Below are positions 38,801-47,260 of a stretch of 64,000 nt of DNA, piece after piece. The translations under genes and the position numbers were made by a program. This stretch comes from Candidatus Zixiibacteriota bacterium (GTDB lineage Bacteria; Zixibacteria; MSB-5A5; GN15; PGXB01). Below the pieces are notes generated by a model, which searched no databases, was not told where the DNA came from, and saw nothing but the letters and a program-made list of their open reading frames with translations. Numbering within the stretch: position 1 is the first letter of the stretch; the number at the start of each line of letters is the position of its first letter. Location of the stretch: assembly GCA_016933955.1 (NCBI GenBank), contig JAFGTT010000027.1, positions 1 through 64,000 of the forward strand, written 5' to 3'.

Positions 38801-39562
38801 GATATCGGAGGCCTGATCGCGCTTTATCAATAACTCATGCCGTTCCCGGGCCAGTTGTGTCAGGTTGTTTTTACTTAAGAATATCTCCCAGGCTTTCAAT
38901 TCCTCGGACAGGCTTTTGTATCGCTGGGCTTTATTCATCTGTCGTTTGAGGGCGTTGACCTGACTGTTGACCTCGGCCACAATATCTTTCAGACGAAGCA
39001 GATCGCCCTCGGTAGCATCGAGTTTCCGCAGAGCCGCTTTCTTGCGATTCTTATACTTGGAAATCCCGGCCGCTTCCTCGAAAAGAAAACGCCGTTCATC
39101 GGCTTTATCCGAAAGAATGGCCTCAATCATATCCTGCTGGATAACCGAATATATATGCGAACCCATGCCGGTATCCATAAGTAACTCCTGGATGTCTTTC
39201 AACCGGCAGGGGACCTTGTTCAACAGGTACTCGGATTCACCGGAGCGAAAAAGGCGGCGGGTGATCTGAACTTCGTTATACTCGGTGGGTAGAACCCCTT
39301 TATTATTCTGGACAACCAGGGTCACTTCGGCCATGCCAAGCGGTTTGACATCGCGGGTACCGTTGAAAATTATTTCTTCCATCTTGGTTCCGCGGAGCAG
39401 AGACACTTTCTGCTCGCCCAGAACCCAGCGAATGGAGTCGAGAATATTGGTTTTGCCGCAACCGTTAGGGCCGACGATGGATGTGACTCCGGGTGTGAAT
39501 TTGATGATTGTTTTATCCGGAAATGATTTAAAACCCAGCAATTCCAATCTTTTCAGGTACAC
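35897..39562 (-). CDS. smc: Chromosome segregation protein SMC
   Basis: 1221 residues. N-terminal ABC half with Walker A GPNGCGKT (residues 31-38), a first coiled coil (about 170-500), a hinge (about 510-650, GYGSGVVAVMDIRERW), a second coiled coil (about 670-1030), and the C-terminal half with signature QMSGGEKAL (about 1085) and Walker B ILDEIDAPLDD (about 1115). The C-terminus after residue 1170 is a short acidic extension. SMC dimers with ScpA/B organise chromosomes; scpAB are not in this window. Confidence 0.97.
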   Translation of the reverse strand: MYLKRLELLGFKSFPDKTIIKFTPGVTSIVGPNGCGKTNILDSIRWVLGEQKVSLLRGTKMEEIIFNGTRDVKPLGMAEVTLVVQNNKGVLPTEYNEVQITRRLFRSGESEYLLNKVPCRLKDIQELLMDTGMGSHIYSVIQQDMIEAILSDKADERRFLFEEAAGISKYKNRKKAALRKLDATEGDLLRLKDIVAEVNSQVNALKRQMNKAQRYKSLSEELKAWEIFLSKNNLTQLARERHELLIKRDQASDIKIKADTDIDRLSAIQEEDRKRLTDIDRLLTEAGNEIYIKSEEAHAVEMEITQLRERRDHARQTREKNLLDIEAFKKRKSILYEQIDEIEKNLVSLDEELARTDRETENARVSLSSVDEELLAARRDRDEIHKKLMAVENQLTAGRSDDSNLKEQKSEIDSGLANYDIRTEELNNRRNGLVDSRSALETELTSLREKMITLQSERTELEETVVTLNEQAEEVSGNIFDLTASLEAAEARCHLLKEMVTQYEGYGSGVVAVMDIRERWPGLVGTVADNFTPRPGFEEAVETALGELAEFMICHDRTTAEDIIAYLRNEKKGKAGLLIAEMADSENPPTRPHLHDEGFIGWADDYVATPDDFKPLAKLILSRIALVQAEAAERIMAQLPPFFTLVTPEGKQFQGKAVVSGGSREGVSLLGRKEKIREQEQLINDLRDKLNIERESRNRITSSVGARQAELGDIHNRLESLREEIEKSEREITARKYEIEMTAGEMHRIARDRKELAVKLESLQNRQYSLDLNYDQLAREKDNITAELQEQDKRIKILETGSDEAEASYSNLQIRQIELKSKKQQLQSQIKHTNELVFEIDSNSRDKSDEIVRVESDTRDVGDKINELEINLKAAFDARSEISERQNKIRDEYSALQEQIDNREREIKTTRQSREEAGNNLHDIEIRMTEIDSEAKNVRQKIQEEYDLDLEEITAEPPDPNVPVEEHPARMQELKERLKDFGGVNLLALEEYDTARERQEFLTTQMEDLLSAKSTLQSTISKINQTAKRLFMETFEKVRQNFKEVFEELFTGGEADINLVDIEDPLESPIEITARPRGKKLLSIAQMSGGEKALTAISLLFSIYLAKPSPFCILDEIDAPLDDANIHRFLRIIRTFSEQTQFIIITHNKITMEAADILYGITMEQPGISKVLSVRFNDEDEERIIDTAVRDEKPAVEPDIPEAVRERMTSQVNIGSTDETE

Positions 39563-39577
39563 GTTTCCTCCGGAAAA

Positions 39578-40159
39578 TTAATTCGCACTTGTATCGATTC
39601 CAGCAGATGCAGGATTTTTTAATTTATCGATAGTGGAGATGATTGATCGGTATATATTTTTCTCATCTCGAATAAACTTGGTTTTGATCTCGATATTGTA
39701 ATACGGAGCGCCGAGACTGTTTCCCTTGCCAACCTTAATGGCTTTGGGGAATTCCAGAAGAACTGATTGCACAAAGGAATTGGGAGCCAAATTCAAATCG
39801 AGAATCAGGTCATACTTATTCTCCCGGAGCAGGGCGATATATTTTTTGCTGGCCAGACCGTTCCAGCCGACATGGTCGGTGGACGGGGTCATAATGCGAT
39901 AACCTTTACGCGGGAAGATATCATATACGGTGCTCCCCGGCGAGGCCATCAGATAAATTTCGGATTCAGCAAAGGTTTTTGAAAGGTCGGGCAAAAATTG
40001 TTTGATCATGGTCAATTCGCGCTGACCCGGCGGCAGACAGATGAGAATGTTTTTTAACCGGCGTAGATCATCGGGAAGGGATATCGGCGCTGATTGATAA
40101 TGACGGCGTTTCATCCGTAATTTCATCCCGGCCGATAGTCTTTTCAGTCTCTTCAACAC
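39578..40159 (-). CDS. GT9/heptosyltransferase-like single-domain protein
   Basis: 193 residues starting MLKRLKRLSAGMKLRMKRRHY, strongly basic. Residues about 35-160 look like the N-terminal Rossmann half of family-9 glycosyltransferases: KNILICLPPGQRELTMIKQFL, then ESEIYLMASP, then YDLILDLNLAPNSF. A full GT9 enzyme is about 340 residues with a second nucleotide-sugar domain, which is missing, and the catalytic Asp region is not obvious. It may be a degenerate or regulatory relative (DUF6913-like proteins have this shape). Embedded between the rodZ-like gene and smc, one base from the former. Function unknown. Confidence 0.5.
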   Translation of the reverse strand: MLKRLKRLSAGMKLRMKRRHYQSAPISLPDDLRRLKNILICLPPGQRELTMIKQFLPDLSKTFAESEIYLMASPGSTVYDIFPRKGYRIMTPSTDHVGWNGLASKKYIALLRENKYDLILDLNLAPNSFVQSVLLEFPKAIKVGKGNSLGAPYYNIEIKTKFIRDEKNIYRSIISTIDKLKNPASAGIDTSAN

Positions 40160-41014
40160 CTATTCCTCTAACTGCAGATAATAATTTTTCTGATTTTCGC
40201 GGCTGATCATAACATCCTTGATCGGCCGACCACGGGGAGAGAGAGGACGAAGCAACTGACCGTTCAGAGTCAGTTGAACACCATTGGGATTTCCCAGAGA
40301 AATAAGGAATACCTCGGCCGCACGCACGGTACGCGTCATCCCGGAATCGAGATTATCCTCGAGCACGATATTTCCATCAGCGACAACTTGAACCCAGCTC
40401 AGTTCATTTACCATGATTCCCATCTTAAGGGAATCCGGCTGATGGTTAACCGTCAGCTTCGGGATAACCGAATCGGTTTTAACCTTTGATTCCATCGAAT
40501 CGATCGGCAAACCGGTTGTCACGATAGAGTCGGATGCGGCCGATTCGATTTGCAAGGCATCTCCGGTGGTAACGGATGGTGTCTCATTCACATCTCCTTT
40601 TTTACCGCCGGTTCGGGATAAAATCAGGACAACCACAAAAATAACCACCACCACCGCCGCCAGCCAGAGACCGATTTTGTAAAGGGGGGTTTCTCCATAA
40701 GGCCTTTCCGGCCCGGCGGTAGATGATACCGGCGATGTTTCCCCGTTTTTATCGCCCTCCGGTTTTTCTTCAGCAGTATCCATGCTTTCCAGCAGTTCAT
40801 CCGGATCAAGTCCCAGTTCACGGGCGTAGGATCGAACGAACAGGTTATAATATATTTTGGTATTGGAAGGCAACTCATCGATCTGCCCGGCTTCAATGGC
40901 CAGGAGATATCGTTCAGCGATTTTCAGAACTTCGGCCAGTTGTTCGATTTCACGATTCTGCTCTTCTCTTGTCTTTTTTAGAAGAGCGCCGATTTCTTTA
41001 ATGTCCAATACCAT
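40160..41014 (-). CDS. RodZ-like membrane protein (HTH_25 + TM + DUF4115)
   Basis: 284 residues from the ATG at 41014 (AAAGGGC before it). An N-terminal helix-turn-helix (about residues 1-75, IGALLKKTREEQN and RYLLAIEAGQIDELP), an acidic linker, one membrane helix (about 115-135, IGLWLAAVVVVIFVVVLIL), and a C-terminal beta domain of the DUF4115 type (about 200-284, WVQVVADGNIVLEDNL). This is the layout of RodZ, which links MreB to the cell wall machinery; mreBCD are not here, so the name is by architecture. The start overlaps maf by 17 bases. Confidence 0.82.
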   Translation of the reverse strand: MVLDIKEIGALLKKTREEQNREIEQLAEVLKIAERYLLAIEAGQIDELPSNTKIYYNLFVRSYARELGLDPDELLESMDTAEEKPEGDKNGETSPVSSTAGPERPYGETPLYKIGLWLAAVVVVIFVVVLILSRTGGKKGDVNETPSVTTGDALQIESAASDSIVTTGLPIDSMESKVKTDSVIPKLTVNHQPDSLKMGIMVNELSWVQVVADGNIVLEDNLDSGMTRTVRAAEVFLISLGNPNGVQLTLNGQLLRPLSPRGRPIKDVMISRENQKNYYLQLEE

Positions 41015-41630
41015 ATAAGCCCTTTTTAACAGCCATCTTAGCCGCCAGATTATCCAACAAATCACGGGGCAGACCGATTACATTATCAATATTTCCGATA
41101 ACCCTGTCAACCAAAAAAACGCCCTGTTCCTGTATCCCGTAGGATCCGGCTTTATCGAGAGGCTCTCCTGTCGCCACATAATTCCGTATGGCTTCCGGGG
41201 AAACATCCCGAAAATAGACGTCGGATAGTTCATAAGCGCTTTCTTCATTTCCATCCCTGTCAACCAAGGCCACCCCGGAACAAACGGTATGCTTCTGCCC
41301 GGAAAGACGGTTTAACATCCGGAAAGCCTCATCGGGTGATGACGGTTTTCCCAAAATATGTCCTTCAAGAACCACCAGGGTATCACATCCCAGAGCGATT
41401 TCATCGGATCCCATCCGGTCGAGAATAGCCTGAGCTTTTTTTAAGGCCAGAAGGGTGGCCAGTTCATGGGGATCGATATGAGCATTGTTGTCTTCGTGAA
41501 TATCGGGAATTATCTGGCGGTAGGTAATCCCGATTTCATCAAGCAGAAAAATCCGGCGGGGTGAACCGGAGGCCAGGACCAAGCAATAATGATCCAGCAG
41601 ATGGGCAAGATTTTTATATTTCCCGATCAT
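40998..41630 (-). CDS. maf: Maf-like nucleotide pyrophosphatase
   Basis: 210 residues from the ATG at 41630 (a TTG directly before it is in frame). Maf proteins hydrolyse non-canonical nucleoside triphosphates. Family signature LVLASGSPRRIFLLDEIG (about residues 17-34), then ALGCDTLVVLEGHILGKPSSPDEAFRML, HTVCSGVAL and YVATGEPLDKAGSYGIQEQG. All are characteristic. It overlaps dtd by 17 bases. Confidence 0.94.
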   Translation of the reverse strand: MIGKYKNLAHLLDHYCLVLASGSPRRIFLLDEIGITYRQIIPDIHEDNNAHIDPHELATLLALKKAQAILDRMGSDEIALGCDTLVVLEGHILGKPSSPDEAFRMLNRLSGQKHTVCSGVALVDRDGNEESAYELSDVYFRDVSPEAIRNYVATGEPLDKAGSYGIQEQGVFLVDRVIGNIDNVIGLPRDLLDNLAAKMAVKKGLYGIGH

Positions 41631-42060
41631 CAAGCAGTATTGTCACCGGACCGTTGTTGATCAGGCTGATATCCATTTTGGCACCGAAAATGCCCCTTTC
41701 GACGGTCAGTCCCGATTTTTCAAACTCATCCAGCAAGAGGTTGTATAAATGCTCCGCCGGCTCGGGGGGCAAACTGTTGGTGAAGCTCGGACGACGTCCC
41801 TTGCGGCAATCGGCATACAGCGTAAATTGCGAGATCACCAGAAGTTGTCCGCCGACATCCTGAAGCGAGCGGTTCATCTTCCCCTGTTCATCTTCAAACA
41901 CCCTCAGGTTAAGGCACTTATCCGCCAGCCGTGGAATAGCCACTTCGTCATCACCGGCGCGAAAACCGGCCAGAATCAAAAATCCGTGACCAATTTCGCC
42001 CACAATTCGATTATCCACCGTTACTGAGGCGCGGTTGACTCTTTGTAATAGCAAACGCAT
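41614..42060 (-). CDS. dtd: D-aminoacyl-tRNA deacylase
   Basis: 148 residues. Dtd removes D-amino acids and glycine from mischarged tRNAs. The two active-site motifs are SQFTLYADCRKGRRPSF (about residues 77-93) and the Gly-cisPro loop NNGPVTILLD (about residues 135-144). First gene of the overlapping run dtd-maf-rodZ-like-GT9-like-smc-ftsY-yjbQ-rlmH; it has AAGGAT before the ATG. A promoter in the short gap to the divergent activase gene could not be pinned down. Confidence 0.95.
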   Translation of the reverse strand: MRLLLQRVNRASVTVDNRIVGEIGHGFLILAGFRAGDDEVAIPRLADKCLNLRVFEDEQGKMNRSLQDVGGQLLVISQFTLYADCRKGRRPSFTNSLPPEPAEHLYNLLLDEFEKSGLTVERGIFGAKMDISLINNGPVTILLDDREI

Positions 42061-42077
42061 ATCCTTAACAATACGTG

Positions 42078-42160
42078 AATATATGGTATATACTATATTA
42101 AGGAAAGGGGTAAAAATCTTTTAATTAATGATTGCATTTAGGGGGTAAAAATCTTATCAA
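42078..42160. promoter_or_regulatory. Regulatory region with paired 14-base direct repeats
   Basis: GGGGTAAAAATCTT occurs twice, at 42107-42120 and 42142-42155, same orientation, 35 bases apart. The second copy lies between a weak -35 (TTGCAT, 42132-42137) and a weak -10 (TATCAA, 42155-42160). An imperfect AT palindrome at about 42080-42098 adds to the control region. The arrangement suits a regulator binding both sites. Confidence 0.5.
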
Positions 42161-42185
42161 TCATTTTACTCAGGAATAATCCAGG

Positions 42186-45100
42186 ATGGAGAATATGAAA
42201 TTATCAATAGGGATAGATATTGGATCGGTATCGGTTAAAATAGCCGTTCTGAACCAGACCGGCCGTATTTTAAAGACTATATACCGGCGTTTTCACGGCC
42301 GACCGTACCAGACGCTTAAAGAAATACTCGATACTCAATTTACCGAATTTACCGGTCAACCGGTACGACTGGGGTTTACCGGAATCGGGGCCAAAACCGG
42401 CGCCAATATCCTGGGCGGAAAATGTTTTGGAGAAATAAATGCTATCAGTACTGCCTCATTTACTCTTACCCCCGAAGTGGTTACCATTATCGAAATGGGT
42501 GGGGAAGATTCGAAATTCATCCAGATTGATCCGCATAAAAAAGTCGTTATTGATTTCAGCATGAATAATCTATGCGCGGCCGGAACCGGGTCGTTTCTCG
42601 ATCAGCAGGCCGGGCGTTTGAAAATTTCCATCGAGAACGAGTTCGGTCGACTGGCCCTGAAATCAAAAAATCCCCCGAGGATTGCCGGTCGTTGCTCGGT
42701 TTTTGCCAAATCGGACATGATCCATTTGCAACAAATTGCCACTCCCGATTATGATATCGTGGCCGGTTTGTGTTTCGCCGTGGCTCGTAATTTTAAGGGA
42801 GCCATTGCCCGAGGTAAGAAATTCATCCCCCCGGCGGCCTTTGTCGGAGGTGTAGCGGCTAATCCGGGGGTTATTCGGGCTTTTACCGAAATTCTGGAAT
42901 TCGAGCCGGGGCAATTGATTATCCCTGATTTGTTCAATGTCATGGGAGCGGTCGGGACAGCCTTGCTGGTTCGGGAATCAGCAGATTCGGAAATGGTTCT
43001 GATTGATACCGGAAAAATAGCAGGCTATTTGAAATACCGTGGGGTCCCTTCGGCCGGACGGGAAAGGTTGACCTTTGATTATCCGGCATCCAAACATTAT
43101 GATATTACCAATAAAAAATACAGCCGTGAATTCGATAATCTTGACGTTTATCTGGGAATTGATATCGGTTCGCTGTCAACCAATCTGGTTTTGATTGACC
43201 AGGATAAGAATGTGGTGGCCCGGCGTTATTTGATGACCGAGGGGAGGCCGATTGAAGCGGTCCGGCGCGGATTGGCGGAAATCGGCGAGGAAGTCGGCAC
43301 CAGAGTAAATATTTTGGGAGTGGGAACAACCGGCTCGGGTCGATATTTGATCGGTGACTTCGTCGGGGCCGATACTATAAAAAACGAAATTACGGCGCAA
43401 GCCACTGCGGCCATCAATATCGATCCAACCGTAGATACTATCTTTGAAATCGGGGGGCAGGATTCCAAGTACATCTCGCTCAACAACAAAACCGTTATTG
43501 ATTTCGAGATGAATAAGGCCTGCGCCGCCGGAACCGGGTCATTTCTCCAGGAGCAGGCGGAAAAACTGGAAATTAATATCGAACGGGAATTCGGGGACCG
43601 AGCCCTGGCGGCCGAATGCCCGGTGGGATGCGGCGAAAGGTGCACGGTCTTTATGGAATCGGATCTGGTCAGCCATCAGCGGGCCGGAGCCGGTACCGAT
43701 GATTTGATAGCCGGGTTGGCTTATTCCATTGCCTCCAATTACCTGACCAAGGTGGTGGGGGATCGCCGGATAGGGAACAATATTTTTTTCCAGGGAGGAG
43801 TCGCCTGGAATAAAGGCGTTGTGGCGGCCTTTGAAAAACTGACCGGGAAAAACGTCACCGTCCCGCCGCATCATGATGTCACCGGAGCTATCGGGGCGGC
43901 CATTTTGGCAATGGAAGTTGATAACGGGCAAAGTCGTTCGAAATTCAAGGGCTTCGATCTTTCCAAACGGCAGTACAGCCTCAGCAGTTTCACCTGCGAA
44001 GATTGCTCTAACATGTGCGAAATCCATAAGGTTGATGTGGAGGGCGAGGAGCCGCTGTATTACGGGAGTCGGTGCGAGAAATACGATGTCGCCAGAAGGG
44101 AAAGCCCGGTTAAATTACCCGATTATGCCAATTTGCGTCAGCAATATCTCATGAAACGTTATATTAAAGTCGATCCGAATAAATTAAACCGTGGTCGGGT
44201 GGGAATACCGAGAGTATTGCATTTCTTCGAGTATTACCCGTACTGGAAGGCGTTTTTTGAAACGCTCGGTTATGAAGTCGTCAACTCCGATCTTTCCAAT
44301 CATGAGATTGTCGAAAATGCGCTTGAGAAATTCGCCGCCGAAACCTGTTTTCCGGTCAAGATGGCCTTTGGGCATGTCGAGAACCTGATTAAAAAACAGG
44401 TTGACTATATTTTCCTGCCGGGAATTATCAGATTTACCGACAACAAGGATGACGATTATGGCAGCTATATCTGTCCCTATGTCCAGTCGATATCAAATAC
44501 TGTCGGGACGAAATTCGATTTCGACACGCCGGGCATCAGGTTTATCGGCTTCCCAATCAGCATTCTTCGTGATATTCCCAAGATGCTCAATCAATTACGA
44601 CCATTAATTAAAGCAATGGGTTTACCTGACAAGGATGTTCGAACGGCTGTCATTAATGGTATGAAAGCTTATGACAGTTACCGTGATAATTTGCTTTCCA
44701 AGGGAAAGGAAATTCTGGATTCGATAGAGAAGGATGAGAAATGTATTATCATTGTCAGCCGGCCGTATAACGGTTTCGACCGAAGACTGTCGCTCGAAAT
44801 CCCATCCAAAATCCGCAAGATGGGGATCAGGACAATTCCGATGGATTTTCTGCCGTTGGATCTGGGGACCGAGGATCTGGCCACCATGTACTGGTTGTAT
44901 GGAAGAAAAATTCAATCGGCGGCCAATTTTATCCGCCGTCATCGCAATCTTTACGCCGTTTATATTACTTCCTTTGCCTGCGGACCGGATTCGTTTATTT
45001 CCCATTTCTTCCGCCGCCAGATGGCTGGAAAACCTTATTTACAGCTTGAGGTTGACGAACATTCGGCCGATGCCGGCATGATTACCCGGATTGAGGCCTT

Positions 45101-46370
45101 TCTTGACTCCTTGCGCTTTTATGAATACAAACCCCCGGTAACGGAATTCTCCCCGGCCAATAAGAAATTCACGCCTGAGGAAAAAGTCGTCTATATCCCC
45201 AACATGTGCGACCATGCCTACGCTGTTCGGGCCGCACTGGCACGATGCGGGGTCAGGGCGGAGGTAATGGAGGAGCCCGATGAGGAAAGCCTTGTTTACG
45301 GTAAGAAATTTACTTCCGGCAAGGAATGTTTTCCCTGTGTTGTAACTACCGGTGACATGATAAAGAAGATCCATTCCCAAGATTTCAATCGTGACCGGGC
45401 GGTCTTTTTTATGCCGGGGGCCGACGGCCCCTGCCGGTTTGGCCAGTATCGCCAGTTTCATCGCATTGTCCTTGATGAACTTGGGTACCACGATGTTCCT
45501 ATCTATTCGCCCAGCTCGGAGAATTCTTATGCCGATTTCGGCTTAAAAGGAACCGATTTTCGAAAGATAAGCTGGAGAGGGGTTCTGTTCGTTGATTGCC
45601 TGATAAAGTGTCTTCTTCGTACCAGACCCTATGAAAGACAGGCCGGTGAATCCAACCGCGTCTATGATATATATCTGAAACAACTCGATGATTACATTCT
45701 TCATGATGAAGATATTCGGCAATTGTCCGAGAAGGCGGCCCTGGCTTTCAGCCGAATTGAATGTGATTCCATTAAAAGACCGGTGGTTGGACTGGTAGGT
45801 GAAATTTATTTGCGAAACAATCGGTTTTCCAACAATCATCTGATCGAGAAAATTGAAAAACTCGGCCTGGAAGTCCGCCTGGCCACTTTTACCGAGTGGG
45901 TCAATTCGACCACGTACACCTACAAACTCGATTCCATTGCCGATAAAAGCCTTAAAAAAATCGCCAGCGCCTACCTGCAGGAAATTTACCAGCATCGCGA
46001 GGAAACCCGGATCGAGAATAAATTTCGCAAATATATACCTATTGATTCGGAACCGCATATCGCGGAAATTGTCCGGATGGCTTCGCCATACCTGCCGGTT
46101 GCCATCAGGGGAGAAGCGGTTCTCTCGATCGGCAAAGCTATCGATTTCCGCCGCCGCGGGGCTTCGGGAATCATCAATTGCATGCCATTTAACTGCATGC
46201 CGGGAACAATCGTTACCTCACTCTCAAGTAAAATATCGCATGACCTGGGTGATGTCCCCTGGCTTAATATCAGTTATGAGGGTCTTCAGGATACGGGCGA
46301 GGAAACCCGGCTGGAGGCTTTCGTCGACCAGGTCAAAAATTGCCGCCTGATAAACCTGGAAAGAATCTGA
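42186..46370 (+). CDS. Giant acyl-CoA dehydratase activase-type protein (BcrAD_BadFG x2 + DUF2229 + HgdB-like)
   Basis: 1394 residues. Two ASKHA-fold ATPase domains in tandem (about 4-270, start GIDIGSVSVKIAVL; about 320-585, GIDIGSLSTNLVLI), each with CAAGTGSFL and a later cysteine (GRCSVFAKSD near 168; GERCTVFMESD near 482) that in HgdC-type activases bind a shared [4Fe-4S] cluster. A cysteine cluster follows (FTCEDCSNMC, about 602-611), then the DUF2229 region (about 673-880) and an HgdB-like tail (to 1394) with GKECFPC and NCMPFNCMPGT. HgdC-type activators use ATP to inject a low-potential electron into 2-hydroxyacyl-CoA dehydratases or benzoyl-CoA reductases. For this giant family the partner is unknown, and activator and component may be one chain. 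Confidence 0.9.
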   Translation: MENMKLSIGIDIGSVSVKIAVLNQTGRILKTIYRRFHGRPYQTLKEILDTQFTEFTGQPVRLGFTGIGAKTGANILGGKCFGEINAISTASFTLTPEVVTIIEMGGEDSKFIQIDPHKKVVIDFSMNNLCAAGTGSFLDQQAGRLKISIENEFGRLALKSKNPPRIAGRCSVFAKSDMIHLQQIATPDYDIVAGLCFAVARNFKGAIARGKKFIPPAAFVGGVAANPGVIRAFTEILEFEPGQLIIPDLFNVMGAVGTALLVRESADSEMVLIDTGKIAGYLKYRGVPSAGRERLTFDYPASKHYDITNKKYSREFDNLDVYLGIDIGSLSTNLVLIDQDKNVVARRYLMTEGRPIEAVRRGLAEIGEEVGTRVNILGVGTTGSGRYLIGDFVGADTIKNEITAQATAAINIDPTVDTIFEIGGQDSKYISLNNKTVIDFEMNKACAAGTGSFLQEQAEKLEINIEREFGDRALAAECPVGCGERCTVFMESDLVSHQRAGAGTDDLIAGLAYSIASNYLTKVVGDRRIGNNIFFQGGVAWNKGVVAAFEKLTGKNVTVPPHHDVTGAIGAAILAMEVDNGQSRSKFKGFDLSKRQYSLSSFTCEDCSNMCEIHKVDVEGEEPLYYGSRCEKYDVARRESPVKLPDYANLRQQYLMKRYIKVDPNKLNRGRVGIPRVLHFFEYYPYWKAFFETLGYEVVNSDLSNHEIVENALEKFAAETCFPVKMAFGHVENLIKKQVDYIFLPGIIRFTDNKDDDYGSYICPYVQSISNTVGTKFDFDTPGIRFIGFPISILRDIPKMLNQLRPLIKAMGLPDKDVRTAVINGMKAYDSYRDNLLSKGKEILDSIEKDEKCIIIVSRPYNGFDRRLSLEIPSKIRKMGIRTIPMDFLPLDLGTEDLATMYWLYGRKIQSAANFIRRHRNLYAVYITSFACGPDSFISHFFRRQMAGKPYLQLEVDEHSADAGMITRIEAFLDSLRFYEYKPPVTEFSPANKKFTPEEKVVYIPNMCDHAYAVRAALARCGVRAEVMEEPDEESLVYGKKFTSGKECFPCVVTTGDMIKKIHSQDFNRDRAVFFMPGADGPCRFGQYRQFHRIVLDELGYHDVPIYSPSSENSYADFGLKGTDFRKISWRGVLFVDCLIKCLLRTRPYERQAGESNRVYDIYLKQLDDYILHDEDIRQLSEKAALAFSRIECDSIKRPVVGLVGEIYLRNNRFSNNHLIEKIEKLGLEVRLATFTEWVNSTTYTYKLDSIADKSLKKIASAYLQEIYQHREETRIENKFRKYIPIDSEPHIAEIVRMASPYLPVAIRGEAVLSIGKAIDFRRRGASGIINCMPFNCMPGTIVTSLSSKISHDLGDVPWLNISYEGLQDTGEETRLEAFVDQVKNCRLINLERI

Positions 46371-46473
46371 CAGCGTGAACCATATCGAGTACAGCAACCT
46401 CGCCCGGGAACAAATAAAGGCTTAATTTGTTTTTTATAATCAGTTAATATTACAATGATGAAGGAGTATAGTT

Positions 46474-46800
46474 ATGAGTAAACCGGTAGAGATCAGCGAC
46501 GGTACCTTTGAATCGGAAGTATTGAAATCAAGTGTTCCGGTTATTGTCGATTTCTGGGCCCCCTGGTGCGGACCATGCAAAATGATAGCCCCGATACTTG
46601 AGGAGCTGGCCTCAGAACATGATGGTAAGCTAAAGATAGCCAAAATGGATGTTGATAAAAACACTCAGATCGCCAGTCAGTTCAGGATTATGTCGATCCC
46701 GTCGTTGCTCTTCTTTAAAAACGGAAAACTGGTGGACCAGGTGGTGGGGGCCCTACCCAAGGCACAGCTGACCGGTTATGTGGAGAAAGTGCTGGGTTGA
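46474..46800 (+). CDS. trxA: Thioredoxin
   Basis: 108 residues, a full-length thioredoxin with the active site WAPWCGPCKM (about residues 30-39), cis-Pro in MSIPSLLFFKNG (about 75) and no signal peptide, so cytoplasmic. It reduces protein disulfides and could supply the peroxiredoxin at 8445. A GGAG lies just upstream of the ATG. It follows the activase by 103 bases and precedes the CoA-binding protein by three. Confidence 0.95.
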   Translation: MSKPVEISDGTFESEVLKSSVPVIVDFWAPWCGPCKMIAPILEELASEHDGKLKIAKMDVDKNTQIASQFRIMSIPSLLFFKNGKLVDQVVGALPKAQLTGYVEKVLG

Positions 46801-46803
46801 TTT

Positions 46804-47247
46804 ATGCCTGTTTACGGCCCCGAGGGTAACGGCTGGAAAAATCCATCGGCTGAAAAAATCCGGGAATTACTGGAAAAGGCCCGGACGGTAGCGGTTGTGG
46901 GTTTATCATCGCGGCTCGGCCGACCCAGTCTCGGAGTCGCCCAATATCTTCAAACCCGCGGATATCGGATTATCCCGGTCAATCCGCGGGAGGAAACCAT
47001 TCTGGGTGAAAAATCCTATCCCGATTTAAAGTCGATTCCCGATAAAATCGATATTGTCGATGTTTTCCGACGGTCCCGCGAGGCTTATGACATTGTCGAA
47101 CAGGCCATTGAGATCGGAGTCGGGGCGGTCTGGTTGCAGGAGTCGGTGGTATCACCGGAGGCCTTTAAAAAAGGAGATGAGGCCGGTTTGATAATGGTAA
47201 TGGACAGGTGTATGTACAAAGAGCATCGGCATTTGTTACCGGGATAG
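46804..47247 (+). CDS. CoA-binding Rossmann domain protein (YccU-like)
   Basis: 147 residues, a single CoA-binding domain as in succinyl-CoA synthetase alpha but free-standing. The nucleotide loop AVVGLSSRLGRPSLGVAQYL (about residues 28-47), YRIIPVNPREE, SIPDKIDIVDVFRRS and AVWLQESVV are the family marks. Three bases after the thioredoxin stop, so co-translated. Precise role is unknown; some members bind CoA tightly. Two cysteine-free halves mean no direct thioredoxin target is visible here. Confidence 0.88.
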   Translation: MPVYGPEGNGWKNPSAEKIRELLEKARTVAVVGLSSRLGRPSLGVAQYLQTRGYRIIPVNPREETILGEKSYPDLKSIPDKIDIVDVFRRSREAYDIVEQAIEIGVGAVWLQESVVSPEAFKKGDEAGLIMVMDRCMYKEHRHLLPG

Positions 47248-47260
47248 AATCGGGTGATAA

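Noticed and set aside
44622-45491. Minus-strand frames of 127-150 codons opposite the activase
   Set aside because: The plus strand carries an unbroken 1394-residue protein with clear motifs; these are antisense shadows.
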